Notes under the pieces: generated by a model
Seen by the model: only the letters and a program-made list of their open reading frames with translations
What the model was told of the DNA's origin: nothing
Databases searched by the model: none
NCBI RefSeq assembly: GCF_000348925.1
Contig: NZ_AODQ01000021.1
Span: forward strand, 1 to 46,888
Length of the DNA: 46,888 nucleotides
Reading direction: 5' to 3'
Origin: Cesiribacter andamanensis AMV16
GTDB lineage: Bacteria > Bacteroidota > Bacteroidia > Cytophagales > Cyclobacteriaceae
Translations under genes and position numbers: made by a program
In this document: piece after piece, positions 34,271 to 42,623 of the stretch
Layout of the letters: every line of letters begins with the position of its first letter
Numbering within the stretch: the stretch's first letter is position 1

Positions 34271-34278
34271 CAAACGTA
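34271..34278 (-). promoter_or_regulatory. -7 box before the small membrane ORF
   Basis: Minus-strand TACGTTTG is an exact TAnnTTTG, 21 nt before the 34249 start codon. Confidence 0.5.
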
Positions 34279-34360
34279 GGGAGATAGCACCAAATTCCCC
34301 TTTTATAGTCTGGAAAGGATAAATTATAGCAGCCTGCCCGGGAAACTTCTTTTGTGTTCG

Positions 34361-34392
34361 CTTGCAGTAGCTATGGACCTATCGTAATATTG
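34361..34392 (+). promoter_or_regulatory. Promoter of the arsenic operon
   Basis: CTTG at 34361-34364, a 20-nt spacer and TAATATTG at 34385-34392 resemble the Bacteroidota promoter with one mismatch in each box. It would start transcription near 34398, which supports translation from 34413 rather than 34395. Confidence 0.45.
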
Positions 34393-34412
34393 CAATGAAA
34401 CAATACTTATTC

Positions 34413-34745
34413 ATGGGTGCTACCAAATCCGAGCTCTTTACCCCCCTGCAAAGCGAGTTGGCCAGCCTGGCCAAAGCCCTGGCGCATCCGGCTCGCATTG
34501 CCATTTTGCAGGAGCTGTTGCAGAAAAACAGCTGCCAGTGTGGTGAGCTGGTGAGCACCATTGGGCTGGCGCAGCCTACGGTATCGCAGCACCTCAAAGA
34601 GCTCAAGCATGCGGGTCTGATCAGGGGATCGATCGAAGGCAGCCGGATTTGCTATTGTATTGATACTACCAACTGGAACCGTCAAAAAAGCCTGCTGGAA
34701 GACTTTTTTCAGGAACTACCTCCCCTTCCGCAGTCCTGCTGCTAA
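34413..34745 (+). CDS. arsR: ArsR-family arsenic-responsive repressor
   Basis: A 110-aa winged-helix repressor. I prefer the ATG at 34413 (MGATKSELFTPLQ), which matches the usual start of Bacteroidota ArsR proteins and leaves a leader after the predicted transcript start; the in-frame ATG at 34395 would lie next to the -7 box. ALAHPARIAILQELL begins the DNA-binding domain, and IGLAQPTVSQHLKELKHAGL is the recognition helix. The metalloid-binding thiols are the NSCQCGEL pair; the C-terminus ends LPQSCC, adding two more cysteines. It probably represses its own operon, acr3 and the arsC-like gene following directly, and releases DNA on As(III). Confidence 0.92.
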   Translation: MGATKSELFTPLQSELASLAKALAHPARIAILQELLQKNSCQCGELVSTIGLAQPTVSQHLKELKHAGLIRGSIEGSRICYCIDTTNWNRQKSLLEDFFQELPPLPQSCC

Positions 34746-34781
34746 GCCAAACCCCTTACCGCTCTTTCTCTTCTCTCTGCC

Positions 34782-35807
34782 ATGGCAAAAAAACAAATCG
34801 GCTTCTTCGAGCGCTACCTCACCCTTTGGGTACTCCTCTGCATTGGCGCCGGCATCCTGATCGGTGAGCTAACCGGCGACCGTATTAATTACTTCAGTGG
34901 CTTAACCCTGGCTACGGTCAACATTCCGGTAGCCATCCTGGTCTGGCTCATGATCTACCCCATGATGGTGCAGATCGATTTTTCTTCCCTGACCCGGCTG
35001 CGGCAAAACGCCCGGGGGCTGGGGCTTACGGTGGTGGTTAACTGGCTGATCAAGCCTTTTACCATGGCCCTTTTTGCCTGGATCTTTTTTGACCAGCTTT
35101 ATAGCGCCTGGCTGGACCCCCAGCGGGCGCAGGAGTATTTTGCCGGCGCCATACTGCTGGGCGCCGCCCCCTGTACGGCCATGGTGTTTGTGTGGTCGTA
35201 CCTGACCGATGGCGATGCCAACTATACGCTGGTGCAGGTATCGGTAAACGACCTGATCCTGCTGGTTGCTTTTATCCCCATTGTGCAGCTGCTGCTGGGT
35301 ATTACTGATATTGTCATTCCCTACGATACGCTGATTGTATCCGTTTTTGTATTTGTGGTGATTCCGCTGCTGGCGGGCTGGGGCTCCAACCGCTACCTGA
35401 TCCGCACAAAGGGGGAGGAATGGTTCAAAAACCGCTTTTTGCCCTCGCTCAAGCCGGTGTCCATCATGGCGCTGCTGGCTACGCTTGTGCTGCTGTTTGC
35501 CTTTCAGGGAGAAAAGATCCTGGCCAACCCCTTTGATATAGCGCTGATTGCCATTCCGCTGAGCCTGCAGACCTATTTCATCTTCTTTCTTTCCTGGTTT
35601 GCGGGGCGCTTTTTAAAGCTGCGGCATGCCATCTGCGCACCGGCGGCCATGATTGGCGCCAGCAATTTCTTTGAGCTGGCGGTGGCGGTGGCCATTGCCC
35701 TTTTTGGGCTGAACTCCGGCGCTTCGCTGGCTACGGTAGTGGGGGTGCTCATTGAGGTGCCCATTATGCTCTCGCTGGTAGCCCTGGCCAACCGCTGGAA
35801 ATATTAA
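34782..35807 (+). CDS. arsB: ACR3-family arsenite efflux transporter
   Basis: A 341-aa transporter with about ten hydrophobic helices, exporting As(III) across the inner membrane. The family signature GAILLGAAPCTAMVFVWSYL with the essential Cys, followed by TDGDANYTLVQVSVND, is clear. The helix starting LVEVPIMLSLVALANRW ends the protein. It belongs to ACR3 and not to the unrelated E. coli ArsB family, although the name arsB is often used for both. It lies 36 nt after arsR and 45 nt before the arsC-like gene, so the three form one operon. Confidence 0.93.
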   Translation: MAKKQIGFFERYLTLWVLLCIGAGILIGELTGDRINYFSGLTLATVNIPVAILVWLMIYPMMVQIDFSSLTRLRQNARGLGLTVVVNWLIKPFTMALFAWIFFDQLYSAWLDPQRAQEYFAGAILLGAAPCTAMVFVWSYLTDGDANYTLVQVSVNDLILLVAFIPIVQLLLGITDIVIPYDTLIVSVFVFVVIPLLAGWGSNRYLIRTKGEEWFKNRFLPSLKPVSIMALLATLVLLFAFQGEKILANPFDIALIAIPLSLQTYFIFFLSWFAGRFLKLRHAICAPAAMIGASNFFELAVAVAIALFGLNSGASLATVVGVLIEVPIMLSLVALANRWKY

Positions 35808-35852
35808 GCGCCTGTAGTGCCGTTCGTTTTCATCACTAAACCTCTTTCCCCT

Positions 35853-36470
35853 ATGACCCTTACCCCTTCCCTGGCCTCATGTGTACAGGAACTGGAACAG
35901 GAATTTAGCCAGATACCGGCCGCCAGACAGCAGCTTTTAAAGCAACTGGCCCACTGGGTACGGCAAAAGCAGGCCCAGGGCCGGCCGGCACTGCTCAATT
36001 TTATCTGCACCCACAATTCCCGCCGCAGCCATCTGGCGCAGCTCTGGGCACAGGCTGCCGCTGCTTATTATGGCATCAAGGAGGTGCACTGCTTCTCGGG
36101 CGGCACAGAGGCTACCGCCTTCAACCCCAGAGCGGTGAAGGCCATGCAGGCAGCCGGCTTTCAGATCACAGCTGGTACTGCCGGAGAAAATCCCCGGTAT
36201 GAGGTACACTATGCCGAAGGGGCGCCGCCGCTACAGGCCTGGTCCAAGCGGTTTGATGATGCGGATAACCCTTCGGCGAACTTCTGTGCCATCATGACCT
36301 GCTCCGATGCCGACGAGAACTGCCCCTTTGTGCCAGGGGTGGAGAAGCGCCTGGCCCTCACCTACGACGATCCCAAAGCCTTTGATGATACTCCTCAGGA
36401 GGCAGAAAAATACAGGGAGCGCGTGCGGCAGATTGGCCGGGAAATGCTGTATGCGTTTTCCAGGCTTTGA
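35853..36470 (+). CDS. Low-molecular-weight phosphatase-like arsenate reductase
   Basis: A 205-aa protein of the LMW protein-tyrosine-phosphatase/ArsC superfamily. The P-loop FICTHNSRRSHLAQ has the C-x5-R arrangement (CTHNSRR), and MTCSDADENCPFVPGVEKRL with YDDPKAFDDTPQEAEKYRER matches arsenate-reductase-type members (Cys pair near the DP/DD loop). About 50 N-terminal helical residues (VQELEQEFSQIPAARQQL) precede the core; this extension is common in the Bacteroidota group. I chose the ATG at 35853; the earlier in-frame ATG at 35817 adds 12 poorly matching residues. It presumably reduces As(V) to As(III) for Acr3. A phosphatase role is an alternative. Confidence 0.85.
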   Translation: MTLTPSLASCVQELEQEFSQIPAARQQLLKQLAHWVRQKQAQGRPALLNFICTHNSRRSHLAQLWAQAAAAYYGIKEVHCFSGGTEATAFNPRAVKAMQAAGFQITAGTAGENPRYEVHYAEGAPPLQAWSKRFDDADNPSANFCAIMTCSDADENCPFVPGVEKRLALTYDDPKAFDDTPQEAEKYRERVRQIGREMLYAFSRL

Positions 36471-36655
36471 TCCCATCCCAAAAAAATTTAGGACAGAGCA
36501 GCGTATTCCGCAGCAGTTTACACTGATGAGCGCTTACAGGGGGTATTACCCATTCTTGTGCGGATACGCGCTACAAGCGCGCATCAGCGACAGTAATGAG
36601 TGCTTCTGCAAACTCGCCCCAGCGAAGATAGCGAACGCTTCTTCAGATTGATACT
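36471..36655. other. Intergenic region with a REP-like dyad
   Basis: The gap between the arsC-like gene and the terminator has no credible ORF. It holds the 23-nt hairpin annotated at 36563-36585 and several short GCG-rich stretches. Confidence 0.4.
36563..36585. repeat. Hairpin dyad, possible dispersed REP-like element
   Basis: GATaCGCGCT and AGCGCGcATC form 9 base pairs around one mismatched position, with the loop ACA. GC-rich 'GCGCTACAAGCGC' palindromes of this kind are often dispersed in Bacteroidota intergenic regions. A second copy is not in this window. Confidence 0.4.
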
Positions 36656-36689
36656 AAAAAAGGCTACCCCTTGCGGAGTAGCCTTTTTT
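36656..36689. terminator. Bidirectional terminator
   Basis: A perfect 12-bp stem AAAAAAGGCTAC/GTAGCCTTTTTT (36656-36667 with 36678-36689) lies between the convergent arsenic operon and the 1590-aa protein gene. A and T runs flank both sides. Confidence 0.85.
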
Positions 36690-36708
36690 GATTTGGGGCG
36701 GATTGGGC

Positions 36709-39700
36709 TTAGAAGCCGTCCTTATCGTCGGTTTTTTTGGTGGGCTTGGTTTCGGTACCTGTTGCAAAGGGATCGGCTTCGGAGGCCGGCGCCGGTGTAG
36801 GGGTATTCAGGTCGTAGGGGGTATCCAGACCAAAATAATCCCGGCGGAAACGGCTTACAAACAGCTTGGTCTCGGCCAGGTCCGAATCGGCAATCACATA
36901 CTCACCGGGCTTGGCCTTGGCCGCCTTGGACTTGCTACGGATGGCGGTATTGAACGCATCATGTGAGGAGTAGGCCAGCAGGCGGTTTCCTTCAAAGTTC
37001 AGGTAGTACCATTCGCCGGGCGCTACCTGCAAAAACACATTGATGATGTTGCCTACCTCAGACGATTTGCGGATCTCCACAAAACCATCTACCAGGGCGT
37101 TGATATCGGTGCGGCCTACGTTTGACAGGCCAATTTTGCCCATGCTGTACCAGGCTTTTTTCTGCTCCGACCATTTCAGGTTCATGTCGGTGATCACCAG
37201 GCTTTTGGCCAGATCAGAGCTAATGGCCACTACCGGCGTATAGGTCTGCAGGGATTTATCTTCCCAGGATTTGACCGCTCCCTCGCCCACCACCTCGGCC
37301 AGCTTGTATACAAAGCGGCTGCGCTCAGTATGGGCCTGCGGCAGGCCGGTGCGCTGCACCAGGTCGGAGATGTGGGCGCCCATGGCTTCTTCGGCCTGTA
37401 CGGGCAGCTTGTAGTCAAACACCATCAGGGTATTCATATCAAACTCGCTGCTCTGGAAGCTACCCTTGCCCAGGCCGGCCGCCTTTATCTGCAGGCTGTT
37501 CTTATTGGCCGGCATAAAGGTGAGGGGTCCCTCAAAGCGTACCTCGCCGGTGCCCTCGTTATAGGCAAAGATGCGGCCTACATACGATTTGCCGCTGGCC
37601 TTGGAGGCTTCCTCAATGCGGTACTCATTATTATCGGCCCGGTAAGAGAGCATCCCCGCCGGCACAAAGAGGTTCTGATCTTCGGCGGCGCGCTTCTTGG
37701 TCACAAAGCTGGGGTAGAGCTCGTTGGTACGGCTGTCGTAGAAAATGCCGGCCACCAGCGGTGCATCATCTTCGGTAGTGCTGTTGTTAAAGTTAAAGGC
37801 AATCTCCTTCTGCTCACCGGTGCTCTTGTACTTGATCCAGGTGTTGTAGTTGGGGATGTTCTTCAGGTCCAGCTTTACCGAACCATCAAGCTCCAGGGCG
37901 GGCTTGTTGGCATACATGGTTACCTTACCGCGGTAGATCATGCCCGGGGAGATCACCATCTGCTCTTCTTCTTTCACCTGCCCGCTGGATACGGTGCGGA
38001 AGGCTTTTTTGCGGCGACTTTCTGCTACTTCAATCAGCTGGAAGCTGTTGAACTGAATGTTAAAGGTATCGGCAGCCGAGGTTACCAGCCGGTAGGTGGC
38101 CTTGCCCTCAAACTTATTCCGGCTCAGGATCTTGATCTGCCCGTTGATCAGGTGGTGGTACTCATTGAGGGTATCCATGACAATGGTGGCATTGGCAAAG
38201 TCCTGCAGGCGGGCACCTTCCAAAATCTCCACCTTGTTATTTTCAGGGGTGATCTTGGCATCGGCTACCCGAATAAACGGAATACCACTTACCGACAGCT
38301 TCAGGGCAGCAATGTCATAGGTGGCCTGCTCGGCATTGAAGGCCAGCGAGTCCAGCTCCTTGCGGGTGGTATAGAAGTAAGAAGACTTGATGTCGATATT
38401 ATCGGGCTTGGACATGGCCACCGTTTTCTCCTCAAAGTTCCAGACCGCCTGCGGAATGGAGGTACGGTACTCGGCAAAGGGGAAATCCAGCGCCGCTACC
38501 CCCTCTACTTCCGGACTGATGGTAGCGGTACCTTTGTCCAGGTTGTAGTTGATCTGCACATCACTGGCCGCCAGGATGGGCTTTTTGGGGTTATTGGAGT
38601 TGATCTTAAAGTCGGCATTCTCAGCCAGGAAGTCGCGCTGCTTAAAGGCATAAGCACGGGAGTCTACCTCGGCCCCTTTTGACTGCAGCTTGCCACTGCC
38701 ATACAGGCCCTTCTGGCTCAGCATCAGGTTGCCATCCAGCTGAGCTACGCCTTCAAAAAGCTCAAAGGGTTTTGTTTTATTGTATACATAGAGGCTATCC
38801 TGCTTAGGCAGCCAGCGCATACGGTAGTCGCCAACCTGCGCCTTGGGAAAATTGGCGCCGGCCAGGACTCCCTGCTTCATTTCCATCTTATAGCCCTCGG
38901 CCTTCACCGAATCTTCAAAGAGGTGGAAATTGCGGGAATAGAGTGTGCTGGTGAGGTACTGGATGCTGCCCTTGCCGCGCAGGCCTTTCTGGTCCATCAG
39001 CAGGGTATCGTAGAGCACAGCCGAGCCTCCATACAGGGGGTAGCCCGCCCGGGGCACAATGTGCTGAAAGCCCAGCGAGTTATCGGGCAGTACCGTAATG
39101 GTCTCTTCAAAATCGGGCACAATGCCGCCGCTGGAGAAGGTGCCCCTAAAGGCAATGGTGGAGGGGTTACTGCTGCTTAAGCTGTCGATATTAAAGGGCG
39201 GGATGGTAAAGGACATCTTCTTGCTGTAGGCGCCATCGGCCACCTCCTTACGATCGAAGAATACGGTAGAACCCGTAGAGGCATCAAACACCGGGTAGTG
39301 CGGAAAATCGCGCATGCTGCTCTTATTGGCGGGCATGTCGATGTAGAGCTTACCGGCAGATTCGGCCAGCGAGTTGTCCAGGCGTTTCTTTTTCAGGTCT
39401 TTCTTATCGCGGTAATCATCCACATCAAACTGAATGTTGTCGATCTTGGGCAGGTCAATGAGGAAGCTGTCGTAATCAAAGCGCATGCGCTGGCCCTCAA
39501 AGATAAAGCTACCGGCCTGTACCTTGCCATCGAAGCGGAAATCGCGGTTTTTCAGCAGCGTAATTTCCTGCTGGGTAGGCTCGATGTAGACGTTCTTCTG
39601 GCGGCTGATGTAGAATTGTTTGATGCCCCGCACCTTAAGCTCCTGCTTGCCCAGGTACAGGGTGGCATTTGCCTTGGCGGGCTCCAGCGAGGGGATGATC

Positions 39701-41481
39701 AGGTTATCAAAGTCTTTTTTGCGGCTCTGGCTCATCACATAGTGAAAGCCCTTGCGGTTAATCTTGACCCAGCCCGTGGCATGATCATAATCGATATAGC
39801 CATTTTGCATAAGCATGCGCATGGAGTTGCGCACCGTAGCCGGGTCCTGGCGTAGCTCCTTGGCCATATCATCTGAATAGAACTGGGAGCTCTGGTGCTT
39901 GCGCGCATAGCCCACGGCCATCAGCAGGGGGTGAAAGTTGTAGATGCCCTTGAGCTCATCAAAGCGCTGGGGATGAAAATACTCCTGTGAACTGAAGTAG
40001 GCCGGCACCTGGCTCTTGCCGCTCAGAATGGAGATGTTGATGCTATCGGCACTGGTATTCCACTGCATGATGTCGGCCGTAATGTCCATCTGAAAGTAGG
40101 AGGACACAAAGGGGGTATACTTAAAGGCGCCGCCATCCTTGATGAGGGTAAGCAGGCCTGTGGCCGTATTGAAACGGGATTGGAGGGCCGGATGATAGAT
40201 AGAGTCTTTCTGGTGATAGATCACCACCGCCGAACGATCGGCCCGGATGACGGTATCCTGCAGGTTAAAGCGCAGCGAGCGGATCATGAAGCGGGGTTTA
40301 CCCCCCTGCTGCAGCTCTATAGAGGCCAGGCCCCCATTGAGCGAGGAGCTGTAGATCTTGCTGCCAGCCAGGGCAAATCCTCCCTTGTAGAGCAGGTTTT
40401 CGGAGATGCCCTTTACCTTAATGTTGTTTTCGTAGGATTTAAAGCGGGGATACTGGGCCTGGTCGGGGCGGGCATAGCGCGTGCTTTTGTACTCAAAAAC
40501 CCCCTCTACGGGCGCGGTTAGTTTTTCTTTGTAGGTAAGTGTTACTTCATCGGCCGTTACTTCGGCGCGGCTGGTTTTGATGGAGTATTTTTTGAAATCG
40601 GCGTAAACCCCTTCCGGATCCAGGCCGGTATTGGCCCAGGTGAAGCGGCCGCCTTCGCCTACAAACAGTTCTTTGAGCACCATCAGATCACCTTTAGTGT
40701 TGCTCAGCAGCACAGAATCCTGGTTGCTGACCAGCGCCAGCGTAACGCCGCTCAGGCTGATAACGGGCCCTTCTACGGGCGGCAGCTCCTGCTGAATGTA
40801 CACTGGCACAGGGGCTACGGGTGCGCTGGGCTTTTTGGCCGCTTTTTTGGCTTCGGGGGCTGGCTCATCCCAGGAGTCCCAGGCGGTGCTCCAGCTGTCG
40901 TCGGCTTTTTCGGCCGGGGCATCCCAGTCGCTGAAATAGCCGGCATCTTCTTTGGATGCATCAGCGGGCTGCTCCTGGGCCTTCGCTATTTCTACCCAGC
41001 GAAAGCTAAAGGTGCCGCCGCTGGCATAGAGGCGGGAGTAGTTGGAGTGGTACAGGGCACGGTTTTTCAGGAACTGCGCCGAGCCTTCCATAAAGCGGGT
41101 ATAGTCGCGGCTATCTCCACTCTTAAAAAGGCGCTCGCTGATGTCCAGCAGTTCGTTTACGGAATTGCCCTTGCCGGCGCCACCGGCCAGCATGCCAAAA
41201 TAGGCCGCAAAATGGGGGGTAGGCTTGTAGCGTTTTTGTTCCATCTGGGCAGAAAGCGCCATAATACGGGCCTGCTGCTCGCCAGAGAAGCCTCCGGCGC
41301 TCCAGACAGAATCAAACTTATGCCCGTAGGCCCGGGCCTGGGGGTTGCCGGCGGCGCCCAGCATGGCGGCCACACCACTTCCATACGCGGAGGATTCTTT
41401 GGGCAGGGCCTGCCCCACCGCCTGCTGGCTTCCAAGTACCAGCAACCATACACACACACCTGTGAGTAATTGTACTCTCAT
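36709..41481 (-). CDS. Giant exported protein (1590 aa) with internal winged-helix-like segment
   Basis: I do not recognise a family with confidence. A signal peptide (MRVQLLTGVCVWLLVLGSQQ...) implies export. Residues about 25-175 are helical; an acidic Trp/Asp-rich segment (SDWDAPAEKADDSWSTAWDS) and an Ala/Lys/Pro linker follow. From about 235 to 1500 the sequence is mostly beta-strand with a repeating layout (LYSRNFHLFEDSVKAEGYKM, LQSKGAEVDSRAYAFKQRDF, ADAKITPENNKVEILEGARL) that recalls OstA/LptD or AsmA-like structures. Residues about 528-590 instead look like a winged helix: LRQDPATVRNSMRMLMQNGY and a wing ATGWVKINRKGFHYV. The C-terminus is Pro/Thr/Lys-rich. It lies downstream of prmA on the same strand. 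Confidence 0.7.
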   Translation of the reverse strand: MRVQLLTGVCVWLLVLGSQQAVGQALPKESSAYGSGVAAMLGAAGNPQARAYGHKFDSVWSAGGFSGEQQARIMALSAQMEQKRYKPTPHFAAYFGMLAGGAGKGNSVNELLDISERLFKSGDSRDYTRFMEGSAQFLKNRALYHSNYSRLYASGGTFSFRWVEIAKAQEQPADASKEDAGYFSDWDAPAEKADDSWSTAWDSWDEPAPEAKKAAKKPSAPVAPVPVYIQQELPPVEGPVISLSGVTLALVSNQDSVLLSNTKGDLMVLKELFVGEGGRFTWANTGLDPEGVYADFKKYSIKTSRAEVTADEVTLTYKEKLTAPVEGVFEYKSTRYARPDQAQYPRFKSYENNIKVKGISENLLYKGGFALAGSKIYSSSLNGGLASIELQQGGKPRFMIRSLRFNLQDTVIRADRSAVVIYHQKDSIYHPALQSRFNTATGLLTLIKDGGAFKYTPFVSSYFQMDITADIMQWNTSADSINISILSGKSQVPAYFSSQEYFHPQRFDELKGIYNFHPLLMAVGYARKHQSSQFYSDDMAKELRQDPATVRNSMRMLMQNGYIDYDHATGWVKINRKGFHYVMSQSRKKDFDNLIIPSLEPAKANATLYLGKQELKVRGIKQFYISRQKNVYIEPTQQEITLLKNRDFRFDGKVQAGSFIFEGQRMRFDYDSFLIDLPKIDNIQFDVDDYRDKKDLKKKRLDNSLAESAGKLYIDMPANKSSMRDFPHYPVFDASTGSTVFFDRKEVADGAYSKKMSFTIPPFNIDSLSSSNPSTIAFRGTFSSGGIVPDFEETITVLPDNSLGFQHIVPRAGYPLYGGSAVLYDTLLMDQKGLRGKGSIQYLTSTLYSRNFHLFEDSVKAEGYKMEMKQGVLAGANFPKAQVGDYRMRWLPKQDSLYVYNKTKPFELFEGVAQLDGNLMLSQKGLYGSGKLQSKGAEVDSRAYAFKQRDFLAENADFKINSNNPKKPILAASDVQINYNLDKGTATISPEVEGVAALDFPFAEYRTSIPQAVWNFEEKTVAMSKPDNIDIKSSYFYTTRKELDSLAFNAEQATYDIAALKLSVSGIPFIRVADAKITPENNKVEILEGARLQDFANATIVMDTLNEYHHLINGQIKILSRNKFEGKATYRLVTSAADTFNIQFNSFQLIEVAESRRKKAFRTVSSGQVKEEEQMVISPGMIYRGKVTMYANKPALELDGSVKLDLKNIPNYNTWIKYKSTGEQKEIAFNFNNSTTEDDAPLVAGIFYDSRTNELYPSFVTKKRAAEDQNLFVPAGMLSYRADNNEYRIEEASKASGKSYVGRIFAYNEGTGEVRFEGPLTFMPANKNSLQIKAAGLGKGSFQSSEFDMNTLMVFDYKLPVQAEEAMGAHISDLVQRTGLPQAHTERSRFVYKLAEVVGEGAVKSWEDKSLQTYTPVVAISSDLAKSLVITDMNLKWSEQKKAWYSMGKIGLSNVGRTDINALVDGFVEIRKSSEVGNIINVFLQVAPGEWYYLNFEGNRLLAYSSHDAFNTAIRSKSKAAKAKPGEYVIADSDLAETKLFVSRFRRDYFGLDTPYDLNTPTPAPASEADPFATGTETKPTKKTDDKDGF

Positions 41482-41522
41482 GTCTTCTTAGCTAGAATTT
41501 CACACACCTGTCACTCTGCAAA

Positions 41523-41541
41523 ACCCCTGTGAGCCAGGGGT
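41523..41541 (-). terminator. Weak terminator hairpin after prmA
   Basis: ACCCCTG/CAGGGGT (41523-41529 with 41535-41541) around a 5-nt loop is followed on the minus strand by TTTTGC. It lies about 100 nt beyond the prmA stop and 42 nt before the next start, so it may also act as a leader hairpin of the 1590-aa protein gene. Confidence 0.4.
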
Positions 41542-41641
41542 CTCTAAAACCTGCACAACATACAGGAATAAACGCTGGCGTACCATATAATTGTATGCCG
41601 TAAAGTACATGTATGCGGCCAGGCCTGCTTTTTACTTCTGC

Positions 41642-42478
41642 CTAGGCCCGTTTGACCAGCTGCAGGCTGGCCCATCCCTTTTCGGCGGTGTAGCGCCCGG
41701 TCTCTTCAAAACCCAGGCTGGTGGCCAGTTCCAGCAGATCCTCAATATCCTGCTCGTAAAAGCCGCTCAGCAGCAGATGCCCGTTGGGGTAGAGGTACTC
41801 GGCATAGAGGTCCATTTCATCCAGCAGCACATTTTTGTTGATATTGGCCAGTACGATATCGAACTGTCCGCCTATGCCACTGGCCGCCAGCGTGCCCTGC
41901 ATCACCTGTATCTCGGGGCAGCGGTTCAGGCAGCAGTTTTCCCGGCTGTTTTCTACCGACCACTCGTCAATGTCGCAGGCCCAGATCTCGGCCGCACCCC
42001 GTTTATGGGCCATAATGGCCAGAATGCCGGTGCCGCAGCCCACATCCAGCACCCGCAGGCCTTCATGCTCCAGGTGCAGCTGCTGCTGCAGCATCAGGCG
42101 GGTGGTCTGGTGGTGGCCCGTGCCAAACGACATCTTGGGGGTGATCACAATCTCATAGGGCACATCCGGCCGGGGGGGGTGAAAGTTGGCCCGCACCACG
42201 CACTCCTGCCCAATCTCAATGGGCTCATAATTTTTTTCCCACTCCTCATTCCAGTTTACCTTTTCCAGCTCTTTCACTTCCCACTCCAGGGCGGCATCCA
42301 TCATGTACTGTTTGAGCAGGCCTTCGGTAGCGCCCTTATCAAAGGCCTTTACCGGAGCATAGGCGGCAAAGCCCCGCTCTTCTTCGGCAAAGGCTTCAAA
42401 GCCCAGTTCGGCCAGCTCGGCCTGTAAAATATCGCAAAAGGTGCCGTCACAACGGACGAGTAGTTCAATGTAATTCAT
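41642..42478 (-). CDS. prmA: Ribosomal protein L11 methyltransferase
   Basis: A 278-aa SAM-dependent methyltransferase that trimethylates lysines of ribosomal protein L11. The N-terminal substrate-recognition domain (about 1-85) is followed by the linker motif NWNEEWEKNYEPIEIG, the GTGHHQTTRLML motif and the SAM-binding LRVLDVGCGTGILAIMAHKR with acidic CDIDEWSVENSREN; DIVLANINKNVLLDEM supplies the N-x-N catalytic segment. All are typical for Bacteroidota PrmA. It is divergent from the 42624 lipoprotein and precedes the 1590-aa protein gene on the same strand. Confidence 0.95.
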   Translation of the reverse strand: MNYIELLVRCDGTFCDILQAELAELGFEAFAEEERGFAAYAPVKAFDKGATEGLLKQYMMDAALEWEVKELEKVNWNEEWEKNYEPIEIGQECVVRANFHPPRPDVPYEIVITPKMSFGTGHHQTTRLMLQQQLHLEHEGLRVLDVGCGTGILAIMAHKRGAAEIWACDIDEWSVENSRENCCLNRCPEIQVMQGTLAASGIGGQFDIVLANINKNVLLDEMDLYAEYLYPNGHLLLSGFYEQDIEDLLELATSLGFEETGRYTAEKGWASLQLVKRA

Positions 42479-42569
42479 GGGTGTATCGGTTTGCGCCGCC
42501 GGGGCTGGAAAAATATGCTATAAAGGTAGTACGCAAATCTTATCATTCTTAATCCAAATCCTACATCTG

Positions 42570-42601
42570 TTTGCCTTAACAACAAACAACACGCATATTT
42601 G
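42570..42601 (+). promoter_or_regulatory. Bacteroidota-type promoter of the 42624 lipoprotein
   Basis: TTTG at 42570-42573, a 20-nt spacer and CATATTTG at 42594-42601 match the TTTG-N19-21-TAnnTTTG arrangement with one mismatch. The leader would be about 15 nt, and the ATG follows the box by 22 nt. This is the best-matching promoter in the window. Confidence 0.6.
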
Positions 42602-42623
42602 TGCTTGTAATATCCCTATAACC

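Noticed and set aside
37330..38682. 450-codon open frame antisense to the 1590-aa protein gene
   Set aside because: The minus-strand frame is continuous for 1590 codons with a signal peptide; the plus frame shows only low-complexity hydrophobic sequence.
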